Part shown: piece after piece, positions 1 through 8,269 of the stretch
Layout: the number at the start of each line of letters is the position of its first letter
Position numbering within the stretch: the stretch's first letter is position 1
Assembly: GCF_019285775.1 (NCBI RefSeq)
Contig: NZ_CP079105.1
Span: 1,178,001 to 1,242,000 of the forward strand
Length of the DNA stretch: 64,000 nucleotides
Origin: Skermania piniformis
GTDB lineage: Bacteria; Actinomycetota; Actinomycetes; Mycobacteriales; Mycobacteriaceae
Direction: 5' to 3'
The notes under the pieces: generated by a model
Database searches by the model: none
The model's input: only the letters and a program-made list of their open reading frames with translations
Told to the model about the DNA's origin: nothing
Program-made: the position numbers and the translations under genes

Positions 1-584
1 TCGACACCGGGCGTATCGGCAGGTACGAGGAACACTGCGATCCCGGTGCCGGACTCGTCGGCGGAGCGGGTACGTGCGAACGTCACGAACAGGCCGGCGA
101 TCGGGGCGTTGGTGATGAAGCACTTCTGCCCGTTGATCACCCAGTCGTCACCCTCGCGAACTGCCTTGGTGCGCAAGCCCGCCGGGTTGGAGCCGGCGCC
201 GGGCTCGGTGAGTGCGAACGAGGCGACGACATCGCCGGAGGCAATGCGCTCGAGCCACTGCGACTTCTGCTCGTCGGTGCCGAAGTTGACCAGCACCTGG
301 CCGGCGATACCGTTGTTGGTACCGAACATCGAGCGCAGCGCGAGCGAGGTGTAGCCGAACTCGAGCGCGAGCTCCACATCCTGGGTGAGGTCCAGACCCA
401 GGCCGCCCCACTCCTGCGGGATGGCGTACCCGAACAGACCCATCTCCGCCGCCTGCTTGCGCAGGTCGTCGGGAATCGTGTCGGTATCCATGATCTCCTG
501 CTCACGCGGGACGACCTTGGTCCGGATGAAATCGTGCACCAGCTCCCGAATCTGCTCGAAGTCCTCTGGGGTCACTGCCGCCAT
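1..584 (-). CDS. Acyl-CoA dehydrogenase, N-terminal 194 residues (runs off the left edge)
   Basis: FAD-dependent acyl-CoA dehydrogenase, which would oxidise an acyl-CoA at the alpha-beta bond. The start is an ATG at 584 preceded by GGGAG. The translation opens MAAVTPEDFEQ and shows the family's helical N-domain, then the flavin/substrate signature FALTEPGAGSN at residues 123-133 and KCFITNAPIAG further on. The C-terminal half, with the catalytic base, lies outside the window. It is divergent from the HpcH/HpaI lyase gene across an AT-rich promoter region and next to a CoA transferase, which fits a CoA-thioester catabolic pathway. Substrate unknown. Family assignment is secure. Confidence 0.9.
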   Translation of the reverse strand, partial: MAAVTPEDFEQIRELVHDFIRTKVVPREQEIMDTDTIPDDLRKQAAEMGLFGYAIPQEWGGLGLDLTQDVELALEFGYTSLALRSMFGTNNGIAGQVLVNFGTDEQKSQWLERIASGDVVASFALTEPGAGSNPAGLRTKAVREGDDWVINGQKCFITNAPIAGLFVTFARTRSADESGTGIAVFLVPADTPGV

Positions 585-615
585 CTGGTCGCTCCCGGTT
601 GAGATGGGCTGGTAG

Positions 616-633
616 AAAAATATAATATCATAG
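616..633. promoter_or_regulatory. AT-rich site upstream of the acyl-CoA dehydrogenase gene
   Basis: An 18-bp run of A/T (core TATAATATCATAG) in otherwise GC-rich DNA, about 30 bp upstream of the dehydrogenase ATG at 584. It resembles the sites at 734, 2977, 3080 and 10345. It could be a regulator's operator, a strong -10 region, or both. Confidence 0.45.
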
Positions 634-733
634 ACGGGGATCGGCAACCGTGGCGAAGCATCCAGGTGCGGAGTCCTCCGGCCGAGCCTCGGGGCAAGCG
701 GGTTCTGAGGCACACCCGCTTGCTGATGGCGTT

Positions 734-752
734 AAATATATAATATTCTTTG
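734..752. promoter_or_regulatory. AT-rich site upstream of the HpcH/HpaI lyase gene
   Basis: A/T run containing TATATAATATTCTTT, 25 bp before the lyase ATG at 777. TATAAT could be the -10 hexamer. The shared TATAATAT core with the site at 616 suggests a common operator for the divergent pair. Confidence 0.45.
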
Positions 753-776
753 AGCACCTATCCAGGAGGATGTCCG

Positions 777-1667
777 ATGAAGCCGTACCGTTCCATGCTG
801 TTCGTCCCCGGTCACAAGCCGAGCTGGGCGGACAAGGCTCTCGCCTCCGGCGCCGACGCGGTGATCCTCGACCTCGAGGACTCGGTCCCGGTCGCCGACA
901 AGGCCGACGCCCGCAAGACGGTCGCGGAAACGATCGGCCGGCTCGGCGGTGACGACGTGCGGGCCGACCTCTGGGTGCGCCCGAACAGCTCGGTGACCGG
1001 CCTGCTCGGTGGTGACCTCGAAGCGGTCGTGCAGCCGGGGCTGGTCGGGCTGTTCTTGCCGAAGGTCTTCACCGCCGAGGAGATCGTCCGTATCGACGCG
1101 GTCGTCTCGCACATCGAGTCGCGAGAAGGTTTGACGGAGAACTCTATCGGCATCATCGTCAGCTACGAGACGGCCGTCTCGATGGCGCACTGCGAGGAGA
1201 TCGCCGCAGCGAGTCCGCGTGTCGTCAGCCTGCTCGGTGCCACCGGACCCAGCGCCGACGTCGGCCGCGAGCTCGGCTTCGAGTTCACCCCACAGGGCCT
1301 GGAGACGCTGTACCTGCGCAGCCGGATCATCCTCGCCGCACGCGCGGCCGACCTGCACCATCCACTGGCGGGTGTCTGGCAGGACCTCGCGGATCGCGAC
1401 GGGTGCCGCCGCTTCGCGGAGGACAACCGCGGACTCGGCTACCGCGGGCTGGTGTGCATCCACCCCTCACACGTCGCCATCGCCAACGACGTGTTCACGC
1501 CGGAACCGGAGAAGGTGGCGTTCTACCGTCGGATGATCGAGGCATTCCGCCACGCAGAGGCAGCAGGCAGCGCCGCTGTCGACTTCGAGGGCCAACACAT
1601 CGACATCGCGCACGTCAAGACTGCCGAAGGCGTTATAGCGCTGGCCGAGTCGCTCGAATCGGCGTGA
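777..1667 (+). CDS. HpcH/HpaI (CitE-like) aldolase/citrate lyase family protein
   Basis: 296-residue Mg2+-dependent C-C lyase of the citrate lyase beta / malyl-CoA lyase family, expected to cleave or form a (3S)-malyl-CoA-like or citramalyl-CoA-like thioester in the cytosol. Visible landmarks are MLFVPGHKPSW at the N-terminus, the metal-binding LDLEDSV, a WVRPNS arginine motif, an ETAVSM glutamate and GATGPSAD. The start is ATG 777, chosen because AGGAGG lies 7 nt upstream; an upstream in-frame start at 750 has no Shine-Dalgarno and adds a non-conserved leader. It lies between the acyl-CoA dehydrogenase and CoA transferase genes, consistent with the C-C cleavage step of their pathway. Exact substrate cannot be read from sequence. 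Confidence 0.88.
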   Translation: MKPYRSMLFVPGHKPSWADKALASGADAVILDLEDSVPVADKADARKTVAETIGRLGGDDVRADLWVRPNSSVTGLLGGDLEAVVQPGLVGLFLPKVFTAEEIVRIDAVVSHIESREGLTENSIGIIVSYETAVSMAHCEEIAAASPRVVSLLGATGPSADVGRELGFEFTPQGLETLYLRSRIILAARAADLHHPLAGVWQDLADRDGCRRFAEDNRGLGYRGLVCIHPSHVAIANDVFTPEPEKVAFYRRMIEAFRHAEAAGSAAVDFEGQHIDIAHVKTAEGVIALAESLESA

Positions 1668-1776
1668 CGCGACCATAGCCGCTCGTCGACGCCGATGCCG
1701 GGCTGCCTGCCGCCGAACCGCACATCGAGCACCGGTCCTCGCCGGCGGTGACGATCCGGCTGCGGGTTCGTCGGTG

Positions 1777-2952
1777 TCACGACTCGTCGGCGTAGAGCAC
1801 CCCGGAGGCGAGCAGCTCGTCGATCTTCGCACTCGGCAGCACTTCACGAGCCACCCGGCGGGTGTCGGCGCCGACCTTGGGCGCCCGCCCGCCACGGTCG
1901 GGGCGCTCGCCGTCGAACGTCCACGGCGGGCGGATCAGCGCCAGGCCGTCGGCTTGCCGCTCGACCATCCGCAGGTGCTGCACCTGCGGATGGTCGAGAT
2001 AGCCGGTCATCGACAGCACCGGTGCGAACGGTACGTCGTGCTCGGTGAGCACTCGCTCCCAATGCTGCTTGGGCTTGGTGGCGAACTCCTTCTCCACGAT
2101 CGGTACCAGAGTGAAGTAGTTCGCCTCGCGCGGACGGTATTCGGCGAACCTCGGGTCGGTGGTGAGGTCCATCCGATCCATCGCCCGGCACAGCGACTGC
2201 CAGAACTTCTGTGACGACGACAGGTGCACCGCCAGGAATTCGCCGGAAGCCGTCGGCACGCAGAAGTTCTGTGCCTGGGGATGGCGACTGGTGCGACTCG
2301 GGTCGGCGCCGAGCTCGAAGGCCTGGGTGATGCCGTCGATGGTGAGTGCGCTGACTGCCTCCATGATCGACGTCTCCATCAGCTGCGGCCTGCCGGTCTC
2401 GAGCCGGCCGACGAGTGCGGCCAGCACGCCGGTCGCGGTGCTCAGGCCGGTGACGAGATCGGCGCTGAGTCCGCCGGCGAGCTGGGCGTCGCCCTCGTCG
2501 CTGAACAGCGAGTAGAGCCCGCCGAAAGCGTGACCGATCGTGTCGTAGGCGGGCCGGTTCGCCAGCGGTCCGGTGGATCCGAACCCGGTGACCGAACCGT
2601 AGACGATGTCGGGCCGCAACGCGCGGCATGCGTCGGGGCCGAGTCCGAGCGCGGCGACCTTACCGGGACGAAGGTTCTCGAGAACCACGTCGAAGCGTGG
2701 GATGAGCGCCTTCACCACTGCGACGCCCTCCTCGGTCTTGAGATCGACGGAGAGGCTGCGCTTTCCGGTGTTGTACTGACGAAAGTACGGGCTCTCGTCG
2801 TTCTGCTGGCGCCGGAAATCCTCTCCGACGCCGGTCCGCTCGACCTTGACGACCTCGGCCCCCAGCGCGCAGAGCAACGAGGTGCCGAACGGGAGGGCGA
2901 TGTATCCACCTATCTCCAGGATCCGGATGCCCGTGAGCGGCTTGTGCTGCAT
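1777..2952 (-). CDS. CaiB/BaiF family III CoA transferase
   Basis: 391-residue family III CoA transferase, which moves CoA between carboxylic acids through an aspartyl-CoA anhydride intermediate. The N-terminal LTGIRILEIGGYIALPFGTS with LGAEVVKVE, the NTGKRSLSVDLKT segment, VLENLRPG and PAYDTIGHAFGG (containing the likely catalytic Asp) are family hallmarks. The ATG at 2952 follows GGAGG by 8 nt; the upstream start at 2979 only adds a non-family leader. It converges with the lyase gene and is divergent from the aldehyde dehydrogenase gene. It probably activates the pathway acid; relatives include succinyl-CoA:itaconate and formyl-CoA:oxalate transferases, and I cannot tell which is closest. 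Confidence 0.88.
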   Translation of the reverse strand: MQHKPLTGIRILEIGGYIALPFGTSLLCALGAEVVKVERTGVGEDFRRQQNDESPYFRQYNTGKRSLSVDLKTEEGVAVVKALIPRFDVVLENLRPGKVAALGLGPDACRALRPDIVYGSVTGFGSTGPLANRPAYDTIGHAFGGLYSLFSDEGDAQLAGGLSADLVTGLSTATGVLAALVGRLETGRPQLMETSIMEAVSALTIDGITQAFELGADPSRTSRHPQAQNFCVPTASGEFLAVHLSSSQKFWQSLCRAMDRMDLTTDPRFAEYRPREANYFTLVPIVEKEFATKPKQHWERVLTEHDVPFAPVLSMTGYLDHPQVQHLRMVERQADGLALIRPPWTFDGERPDRGGRAPKVGADTRRVAREVLPSAKIDELLASGVLYADES

Positions 2953-2976
2953 GGAAGGTACCTCCGTAACTGTCAG

Positions 2977-2996
2977 CAATATATTAAATATAAAAG
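2977..2996. promoter_or_regulatory. AT-rich site upstream of the CoA transferase gene
   Basis: Twenty bases of almost pure A/T (ATATATTAAATATAAAA) 25 bp before the CoA transferase start on the minus strand. One of five similar sites at the promoters of this cluster. Confidence 0.4.
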
Positions 2997-3079
2997 TTCT
3001 GCCGAATCAATCACTTTCGCCGAAGCGGCTACTCCTCAAGCAGGTACCGTCAGCCCACCTCTGAGGACTTTCGCAACGG

Positions 3080-3101
3080 CATATCATATATAGTATGTAT
3101 G
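3080..3101. promoter_or_regulatory. AT-rich site upstream of the aldehyde dehydrogenase gene
   Basis: A/T-rich dyad (ATATCATATATAGTATGTAT) 47 bp before the aldehyde dehydrogenase ATG. It contains plausible -10 sequences and resembles the other four AT sites of the cluster. Confidence 0.4.
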
Positions 3102-3147
3102 GTGCAGGTCACATTCCGATGAGTCCGACGACTCGGATCACAGCGGG

Positions 3148-4656
3148 ATGCAGACGAACGTCGAACGGAGCTCCGCGTTGAGTGCGCAGACAGCCATCTG
3201 GCAAGGAAACTACGACAAGCTGTTCATCGGCGGCCGGTGGGTACCACCCGCGACCGACCGCACCTTCGAAGTGATCTCACCGGCCACCGAAGAACTGCTT
3301 GCGCGGGTTCCCGAAGCTGTCGAGGCCGACGTCGATGTAGCGGTGACCGCGGCACGAGAGGCATTCGACAACGGCCCTTGGCCTCGGCTCGCGCTCGACG
3401 AACGCATTGCGGTGCTGCGCACGCTCAGCGCCGAACTCGCTGCCCACGAGACCGATGCCGCCCGCCTCGTCAGCGCTGAAATGGGCTGTCCGATAACTCT
3501 TTCAACGAAAATGCAGGCTATCGGTCCGCGGCTGCTCCTGGACGCATTCCTGGACTTGGCGCCCACCTACCCGTGGCGCGACACGCGCCGATCGATCACC
3601 GGGCAGGCGCTCGTCACCCGTGAGCCGGTCGGTGTCGTCGCCGCCGTCGTGCCGTGGAACGCACCGCTGCTGATCACGATGATCAAGCTCGCGCCCGCTC
3701 TGCTCGCCGGCTGCACCATGGTCCTCAAGCCGACGCCGGAGACGCCGCTGGACTCCTACCTGCTCGCCCACCTGCTCGAAAGGTCCGGACTACCTGAGGG
3801 TGTCGTGAACATCGTACCGGCGCAGCGAGAGGTCAGCGAGTACCTCGTGCGCCACTCCGGAGTCGACAAGGTCTCCTTCACCGGATCCACCGCGGCCGGC
3901 AGACGCATCGGCGCCTTGTGCGGCCAGGATCTGCGACGCTGCACGCTCGAGCTGGGCGGCAAGTCGGCAGCAGTGCTGTTGGACGACGCCGACCTCGACG
4001 CCGCGGTGGCCGCCATCCGCGCGGTGTCGCTGCGCAACAGCGGCCAGGTCTGCAGCAACAAGACGCGGATCGTCGTGGCCCGGTCGCGTCGCGACGAACT
4101 GCACGATCGGTTGATCGACCTGATCACGTCGATGCCGGTGGGCGACCCGTTCGATCCCGCCACCGAGATCGGGCCGATGGCCAGCCGCAACCACCGCACC
4201 CGCGTCGAGGGCTACATCGCGGACGGCAAGTCGTCGGGCGCGTCGATCCTGGTCGGTGGCGGCGGACGACCGCATGAGCGGGGCTGGTACGTCGCCCCGA
4301 CGATCTTTGCCGACGTGGACCCGAACGCGAAGATCGCCCAGGAGGAGATCTTCGGCCCCGTGCTCACCGTGCACACGTTCGACACCGAGGCCGAGGCGAT
4401 CGAGATCGCCAACAACTCGAGCTACGGACTCAACGGCTCCGTGTTCGCGGCCGACCCGGAGCACGCGTTGTCGGTCGCGCGCCATATTCGCACGGGCACA
4501 GTAGAAGTCAACGGCAACCCGGTCGGGTTCGCCGCGCCGATCGGTGGCTTCAAGAGCAGCGGCATCGGTCGCGAGGCCGGTCTCGAAGGCTTCGACGCGT
4601 ACATCGAAATCAAGTCGTTCGGCCTTCCCGCCGCCACCTACGCCGCGCTGGCCTGA
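3148..4656 (+). CDS. NAD(P)-dependent aldehyde dehydrogenase
   Basis: 502-residue ALDH superfamily enzyme, oxidising an aldehyde to an acid with NAD(P)+. Conserved features: PWNAPLLITMIKLAPALLAGC (cofactor domain), FTGSTAAGR, the base Glu268 in LELGGKS, the nucleophile Cys302 in SGQVCSNKTR (the spacing matches ALDH2 numbering), and the C-terminal QEEIFGPVL. The start at ATG 3148 has only a weak Shine-Dalgarno; the next in-frame ATG is far inside the fold. It is followed after 27 bp by the MmgE/PrpD gene, the likely start of a four-gene operon (3148-7705). Confidence 0.92.
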   Translation: MQTNVERSSALSAQTAIWQGNYDKLFIGGRWVPPATDRTFEVISPATEELLARVPEAVEADVDVAVTAAREAFDNGPWPRLALDERIAVLRTLSAELAAHETDAARLVSAEMGCPITLSTKMQAIGPRLLLDAFLDLAPTYPWRDTRRSITGQALVTREPVGVVAAVVPWNAPLLITMIKLAPALLAGCTMVLKPTPETPLDSYLLAHLLERSGLPEGVVNIVPAQREVSEYLVRHSGVDKVSFTGSTAAGRRIGALCGQDLRRCTLELGGKSAAVLLDDADLDAAVAAIRAVSLRNSGQVCSNKTRIVVARSRRDELHDRLIDLITSMPVGDPFDPATEIGPMASRNHRTRVEGYIADGKSSGASILVGGGGRPHERGWYVAPTIFADVDPNAKIAQEEIFGPVLTVHTFDTEAEAIEIANNSSYGLNGSVFAADPEHALSVARHIRTGTVEVNGNPVGFAAPIGGFKSSGIGREAGLEGFDAYIEIKSFGLPAATYAALA

Positions 4657-4683
4657 TCGAACCTGATCGAAAGGGGAACCGAC

Positions 4684-6114
4684 ATGGCAAGCATGCCCCC
4701 GGTCGAGGCAGCCGCGGCTCGGCTGGTCACCGATCTCACCTTCGACGCGATTCCGGCGCAGGCCCTCGCCGGCGCTCGCCGCCTGATGCAGGATCAACTT
4801 TCGCTGCAGATCGGGTGCTCGGCCCTGCCGTGGAGCCGAGCCGTCCTCGACCTGACCCGCGTGGCACATCTTCCGGGCACGTCACACGTCACTGCCTCCG
4901 GCGATGCGATGAGCGCCGGCGACGCCGCCTTCGTCAACGCGACATTCGGTCACAGTTTCGAATACGACGACGCGCACCGTGCGAGTTCTTCGCATCCGGG
5001 TAGTTGCGTGGTCTCGGCGGCACTTGCGATCGGCGAGGAACTCGGCGTCGGCATGCGCGAGGTGATTACCGGCATCGTGGCCGGCTACGAGGTCTACACC
5101 CGGATCGGAAACCTCGCGGCTCCCGAACTGCTCGAGCGCGGATTCCATCCGCACGGACTGTTGGCGAACTTCGGTGCGGCCGCAGTCGTGGCGAAGATGC
5201 GCGGATTCGACTTCGACACGACGGTGAACGCGCTCGCCATCGCACTCAGCCACGCGTCGGGCACCACCGAATACACCTCGTCCGGTGGTTCGATCAAGCG
5301 CGTGCACGCGGGTATCGGCACCCGCAACGGGATCCGGTCCGCGGAGCTGGCTGCTGCCGGGATCACCGGGCCCACCGCCTTTCTCACGGGCCGGAAGGGC
5401 TTCTACCGCACCTATATCGGCCGGGAGGTCGCCGACGACGCGGCCGTGACCTTCGGCCTCGACAACACCTTCGAGATCACCCGCGTGTGGGTCAAACCGT
5501 ACTGCTGCTGCGGCATAAACCACGCGTATATCGAAGGCGCCGGGCAGCTTTCGGGCCGCGCTGCCGACGTCGACTCGGTGCTGCTGGGAATCCAGACCGG
5601 TGGAGACATGGTGATCGGCAACCAGAACGCCAACGCCTGGGCGCCGACGAAGATCGATCACCTGCAGTACAGCTTGCCGTTCCAATTTGCCTTGGCTCTA
5701 ATGGGACTCGGCAACGGATTCTCCACGCACCACGCGTATCTGGCCGGCAAGCTCGACATCGGACAGGGTAGCGAAGTGGCGACGCTCGCGCAGAAGGTCA
5801 AGATCGATGTGAAGCCGGAACTCGACCGCGCCTACCCGGGTCGCTGGGTCGCCGACATCACCGTCCGCTACGCCGACGGCACGAGCGAAACGAAGTTTCT
5901 CGACAATCCGTCCGGCACTGCGGAGAACCCGATGCGGCAGCAGGACCTTGACGCCAAGTTCCACGATCTCACCGTCTCCACGCTGGGCACCGAGCGCAGT
6001 AACGCACTGCTGCAGGCGATCACGGGCGGAGACCTCGACCAACCCGCCGCCGAGTTCGCGGCGTTGCTGCACGTTCGACAACCGAAGAAGCCCACCACGA
6101 GGAGTGAACAATGA
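4684..6114 (+). CDS. MmgE/PrpD family protein
   Basis: 476-residue member of the MmgE/PrpD fold, which includes 2-methylcitrate dehydratase, cis-aconitate decarboxylase and an isomerase. The N-terminal all-helical domain carries DDAHRASSSHPGS (the dyad region of the family) and AGYEVYTRIG; the C-terminal lid domain follows from about residue 270. AAAGGGG lies just before ATG 4684. The stop overlaps the cupin start by 4 nt (ATGA), so the two are translationally coupled. With a CoA transferase and a CitE-like lyase nearby, a role in a C5/C6 dicarboxylate or tricarboxylate route is possible but unproved. Confidence 0.85.
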   Translation: MASMPPVEAAAARLVTDLTFDAIPAQALAGARRLMQDQLSLQIGCSALPWSRAVLDLTRVAHLPGTSHVTASGDAMSAGDAAFVNATFGHSFEYDDAHRASSSHPGSCVVSAALAIGEELGVGMREVITGIVAGYEVYTRIGNLAAPELLERGFHPHGLLANFGAAAVVAKMRGFDFDTTVNALAIALSHASGTTEYTSSGGSIKRVHAGIGTRNGIRSAELAAAGITGPTAFLTGRKGFYRTYIGREVADDAAVTFGLDNTFEITRVWVKPYCCCGINHAYIEGAGQLSGRAADVDSVLLGIQTGGDMVIGNQNANAWAPTKIDHLQYSLPFQFALALMGLGNGFSTHHAYLAGKLDIGQGSEVATLAQKVKIDVKPELDRAYPGRWVADITVRYADGTSETKFLDNPSGTAENPMRQQDLDAKFHDLTVSTLGTERSNALLQAITGGDLDQPAAEFAALLHVRQPKKPTTRSEQ

Positions 6115-6635
6115 CCGGAGAACACCTGAAGGCCGAGGCCCGCGTCGTGCTGACCGGACTCGACGAAAACGGCAAGTCGACATTCGTCTCGGACGCCAAC
6201 ACCACCGTCCGCACGGCGCAGCCGGGCTTCACCGTGATGGAGCTCTGGCAGTTCGACAGCCTGCCCGCAAACGTGCTCGCGCCGTCGACCCTCGGCGACA
6301 ATCCCGTGATCGACCCGCCGCCTGCCGGCCTGGTCGTGCGGCTGGCGTCCTTCCCGCCGGACAGCGAGTACGACGCCGTCGCGTTCAAAGAATCTCTCGA
6401 CGCATTCGGGCATGACGAGAACGACGGTAACGGCAGCGCCGAGCTGTGGCACGAGACCGACACGATCGACGTGGTCACCATCATCGAGGGCGAGATCTAC
6501 GCCGTTACCGAGACCGGCGAGACACTGCTCAAGCCGGGCGACACCGTCGTCAACCGTGGCGTCAAGCACATCTGGAGCAATCGGTCCGACAAGCCGTGCC
6601 TACTCAGCGCCACCATGATGGCGGGGACCCGCTGA
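6111..6635 (+). CDS. Cupin-domain protein
   Basis: 174-residue protein with a C-terminal single cupin barrel, seen in ELWHETDTIDVVTIIEGEIYAV, LLKPGDTVVNRGVKHIWSNRSDKP and the usual Gly/Pro turns. The His/Glu ligand pattern is partly present (HETD, GVKHIW). The first 90 residues form a second, less conserved half, so a bicupin is possible. It starts in the ATGA overlap with the PrpD gene and its TGA overlaps the ATG of the next gene (TGATG). Similar cupins accompany catabolic dehydrogenases; a specific reaction cannot be assigned. Confidence 0.75.
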   Translation: MTGEHLKAEARVVLTGLDENGKSTFVSDANTTVRTAQPGFTVMELWQFDSLPANVLAPSTLGDNPVIDPPPAGLVVRLASFPPDSEYDAVAFKESLDAFGHDENDGNGSAELWHETDTIDVVTIIEGEIYAVTETGETLLKPGDTVVNRGVKHIWSNRSDKPCLLSATMMAGTR

Positions 6636-7705
6636 TGCGCGGCGTCGTCTTCCGGGGAAATCGCGAACTCGACGTGCTCGACTTCCCGGACCCCACACCC
6701 GGCCCGGGCGAGGTGGTCGTCGAGATCAAAGCGTCGGGACTGTGCGGTTCGGACCTGAAATTCTACCGCGACCCGCCCGAGGAAGCGCTGAAAGCGCTGG
6801 GGTTCAAGGACTTCGCATCCCGCGGCATGACCGAGGCGCCGAAGATCATCGCGGGTCACGAGCCCTGTGGTGTCATCGCCGAGATCGGCCCGAACGTCGA
6901 TCCGCGCGCGTGGCAGGTCGGCGACCGGGTCATGGTCTTCCACTACAAGGGTTGCGGCTTCTGCGACCTGTGCCGAACCGGCTGGACGCAGATGTGCGTA
7001 CACGGCGCCACGATCTACGGTGCGACCGCGCACGGCGGGCACGCGGGCTACATGGTTGTTCCGGCCGAGACGCTGGTCGTCCTGCCCGAGGAGATCAGCT
7101 TCTCCGCGGGCGCGGCGATCGCCTGCGGTACCGGCACCGCGTTCGGCGCGTTGAAGCGCGCGGACGTGACCGGTCGAGACACCGTGGCCGTGTTCGGACT
7201 CGGCCCGATCGGCCAGTCCGCGGTCCAGTTCGCCTCCGCGATGGGCGCGCAGGTGATCGCAATCGACGTCGCCGCCGACCGCCTCACCCGGGCAAAGGAG
7301 TTGGGCGCACACCAGGTGGTCGATTCCAGCTCCGTCGACCCGGTCGAGGCCATCCGGGACATCACCGGCGGCCGAGGCGCCACGGCAACCATCGAGAGCT
7401 CGGGGGCCCCGGCGGCCCGCGTCGCAGGCACTCGTTGCCTGGGGCCGTGGGGTCGGATCGCCCTCGTCGGCCTCGGCGGGAACATCGACCTGGACGTGTC
7501 ACCGGACGTGGTGATCAAACAGATCTCGATCATCGGCTCCTACACCTTCTCCAACGTCGGAATGGGGGAGTGTGCCCGTTTCGTGGCCGCACACGGGATC
7601 GATGTGGACGCACTGTTCACCGACCGATGGACGGTCGAGGACGCTGCGGCCGCCTACACCGAGTTCGACAAGCAGGTTCGGGGTAAGGCCGTCATCGAGT
7701 TCTGA
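6635..7705 (+). CDS. Zinc-dependent medium-chain alcohol dehydrogenase
   Basis: 356-residue MDR-superfamily alcohol dehydrogenase. The catalytic-zinc Cys is in ASGLCGSDLKFY with GHEPCGVIAEIG following. The structural-zinc lobe is GCGFCDLCRTGWTQMC. The Rossmann motif is VFGLGPIGQSA. It would interconvert an alcohol and an aldehyde or ketone, and together with the aldehyde dehydrogenase could convert an alcohol substrate to an acid. An insertion of about 15 residues follows the first zinc ligand (DPPEEALKALGFKDFASRG). It is the last gene of the 3148-7705 operon. Confidence 0.88.
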   Translation: MRGVVFRGNRELDVLDFPDPTPGPGEVVVEIKASGLCGSDLKFYRDPPEEALKALGFKDFASRGMTEAPKIIAGHEPCGVIAEIGPNVDPRAWQVGDRVMVFHYKGCGFCDLCRTGWTQMCVHGATIYGATAHGGHAGYMVVPAETLVVLPEEISFSAGAAIACGTGTAFGALKRADVTGRDTVAVFGLGPIGQSAVQFASAMGAQVIAIDVAADRLTRAKELGAHQVVDSSSVDPVEAIRDITGGRGATATIESSGAPAARVAGTRCLGPWGRIALVGLGGNIDLDVSPDVVIKQISIIGSYTFSNVGMGECARFVAAHGIDVDALFTDRWTVEDAAAAYTEFDKQVRGKAVIEF

Positions 7706-7889
7706 TGGCCCGGGGGAGGATCCGCCGTGCGCAGGATCCTTCCCGTTCTCCGCACCGGCCGACTCGCCCGACGGGTTCACCGCTCGGGAGGATGTGGATA
7801 GACCGGTTGCCTACGATTACCCGCGGTAGTGGGCTTGACCACGAAGGCGGCGCTCGGGTGCGATCCTTCTCAGGAGAAAGGAATTCGAC

Positions 7890-8264
7890 ATGGCATGGAC
7901 AAGCGAGGAACTCGATCGAATCGGCCGGGTTTCGGAGGTGCACATCACGACCTACCGCAGCGACGGCACACTGCGCCGATGGATCCCCGTCTGGGTGGTC
8001 CGAGTGGCGGACGATCTCTACATCCGGTCCGCGTTCGGAAGCGCCGGCGGCTGGTACCGCTCCGCCACCAGAGACAATGTTGCACGTATCCGCGCCGGGG
8101 ACGTCGAGACCGATGTGCAGCTGCGCCCGACGAGCGATGCGAGCATCAACAGCGGTGTCGACGCGGCCTACCGGACCAAATACCGGGGGCATGGCACCGC
8201 GCTCGACACGATGGTCGCGCCGGCGGCGGCGGAGACGACGTTGCAGCTCGTCTCCGCCGGCTGA
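7890..8264 (+). CDS. DUF2255 family protein
   Basis: 124-residue protein resembling the DUF2255 family (split-barrel, nitroreductase/F420-binding-like small proteins). The pattern HITTYRSDGTLRRWIPVWVVRVADDLYIRSAFG...WYRSA is the typical core. AGGAGAAAGG precedes ATG 7890. The 184-bp gap upstream has no other gene. No function is established for the family; the resemblance to flavin/F420-dependent oxidoreductases is only suggestive. It converges with the hydrolase gene, whose stop is 5 bp away. Confidence 0.72.
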   Translation: MAWTSEELDRIGRVSEVHITTYRSDGTLRRWIPVWVVRVADDLYIRSAFGSAGGWYRSATRDNVARIRAGDVETDVQLRPTSDASINSGVDAAYRTKYRGHGTALDTMVAPAAAETTLQLVSAG

Positions 8265-8269
8265 CGGAT

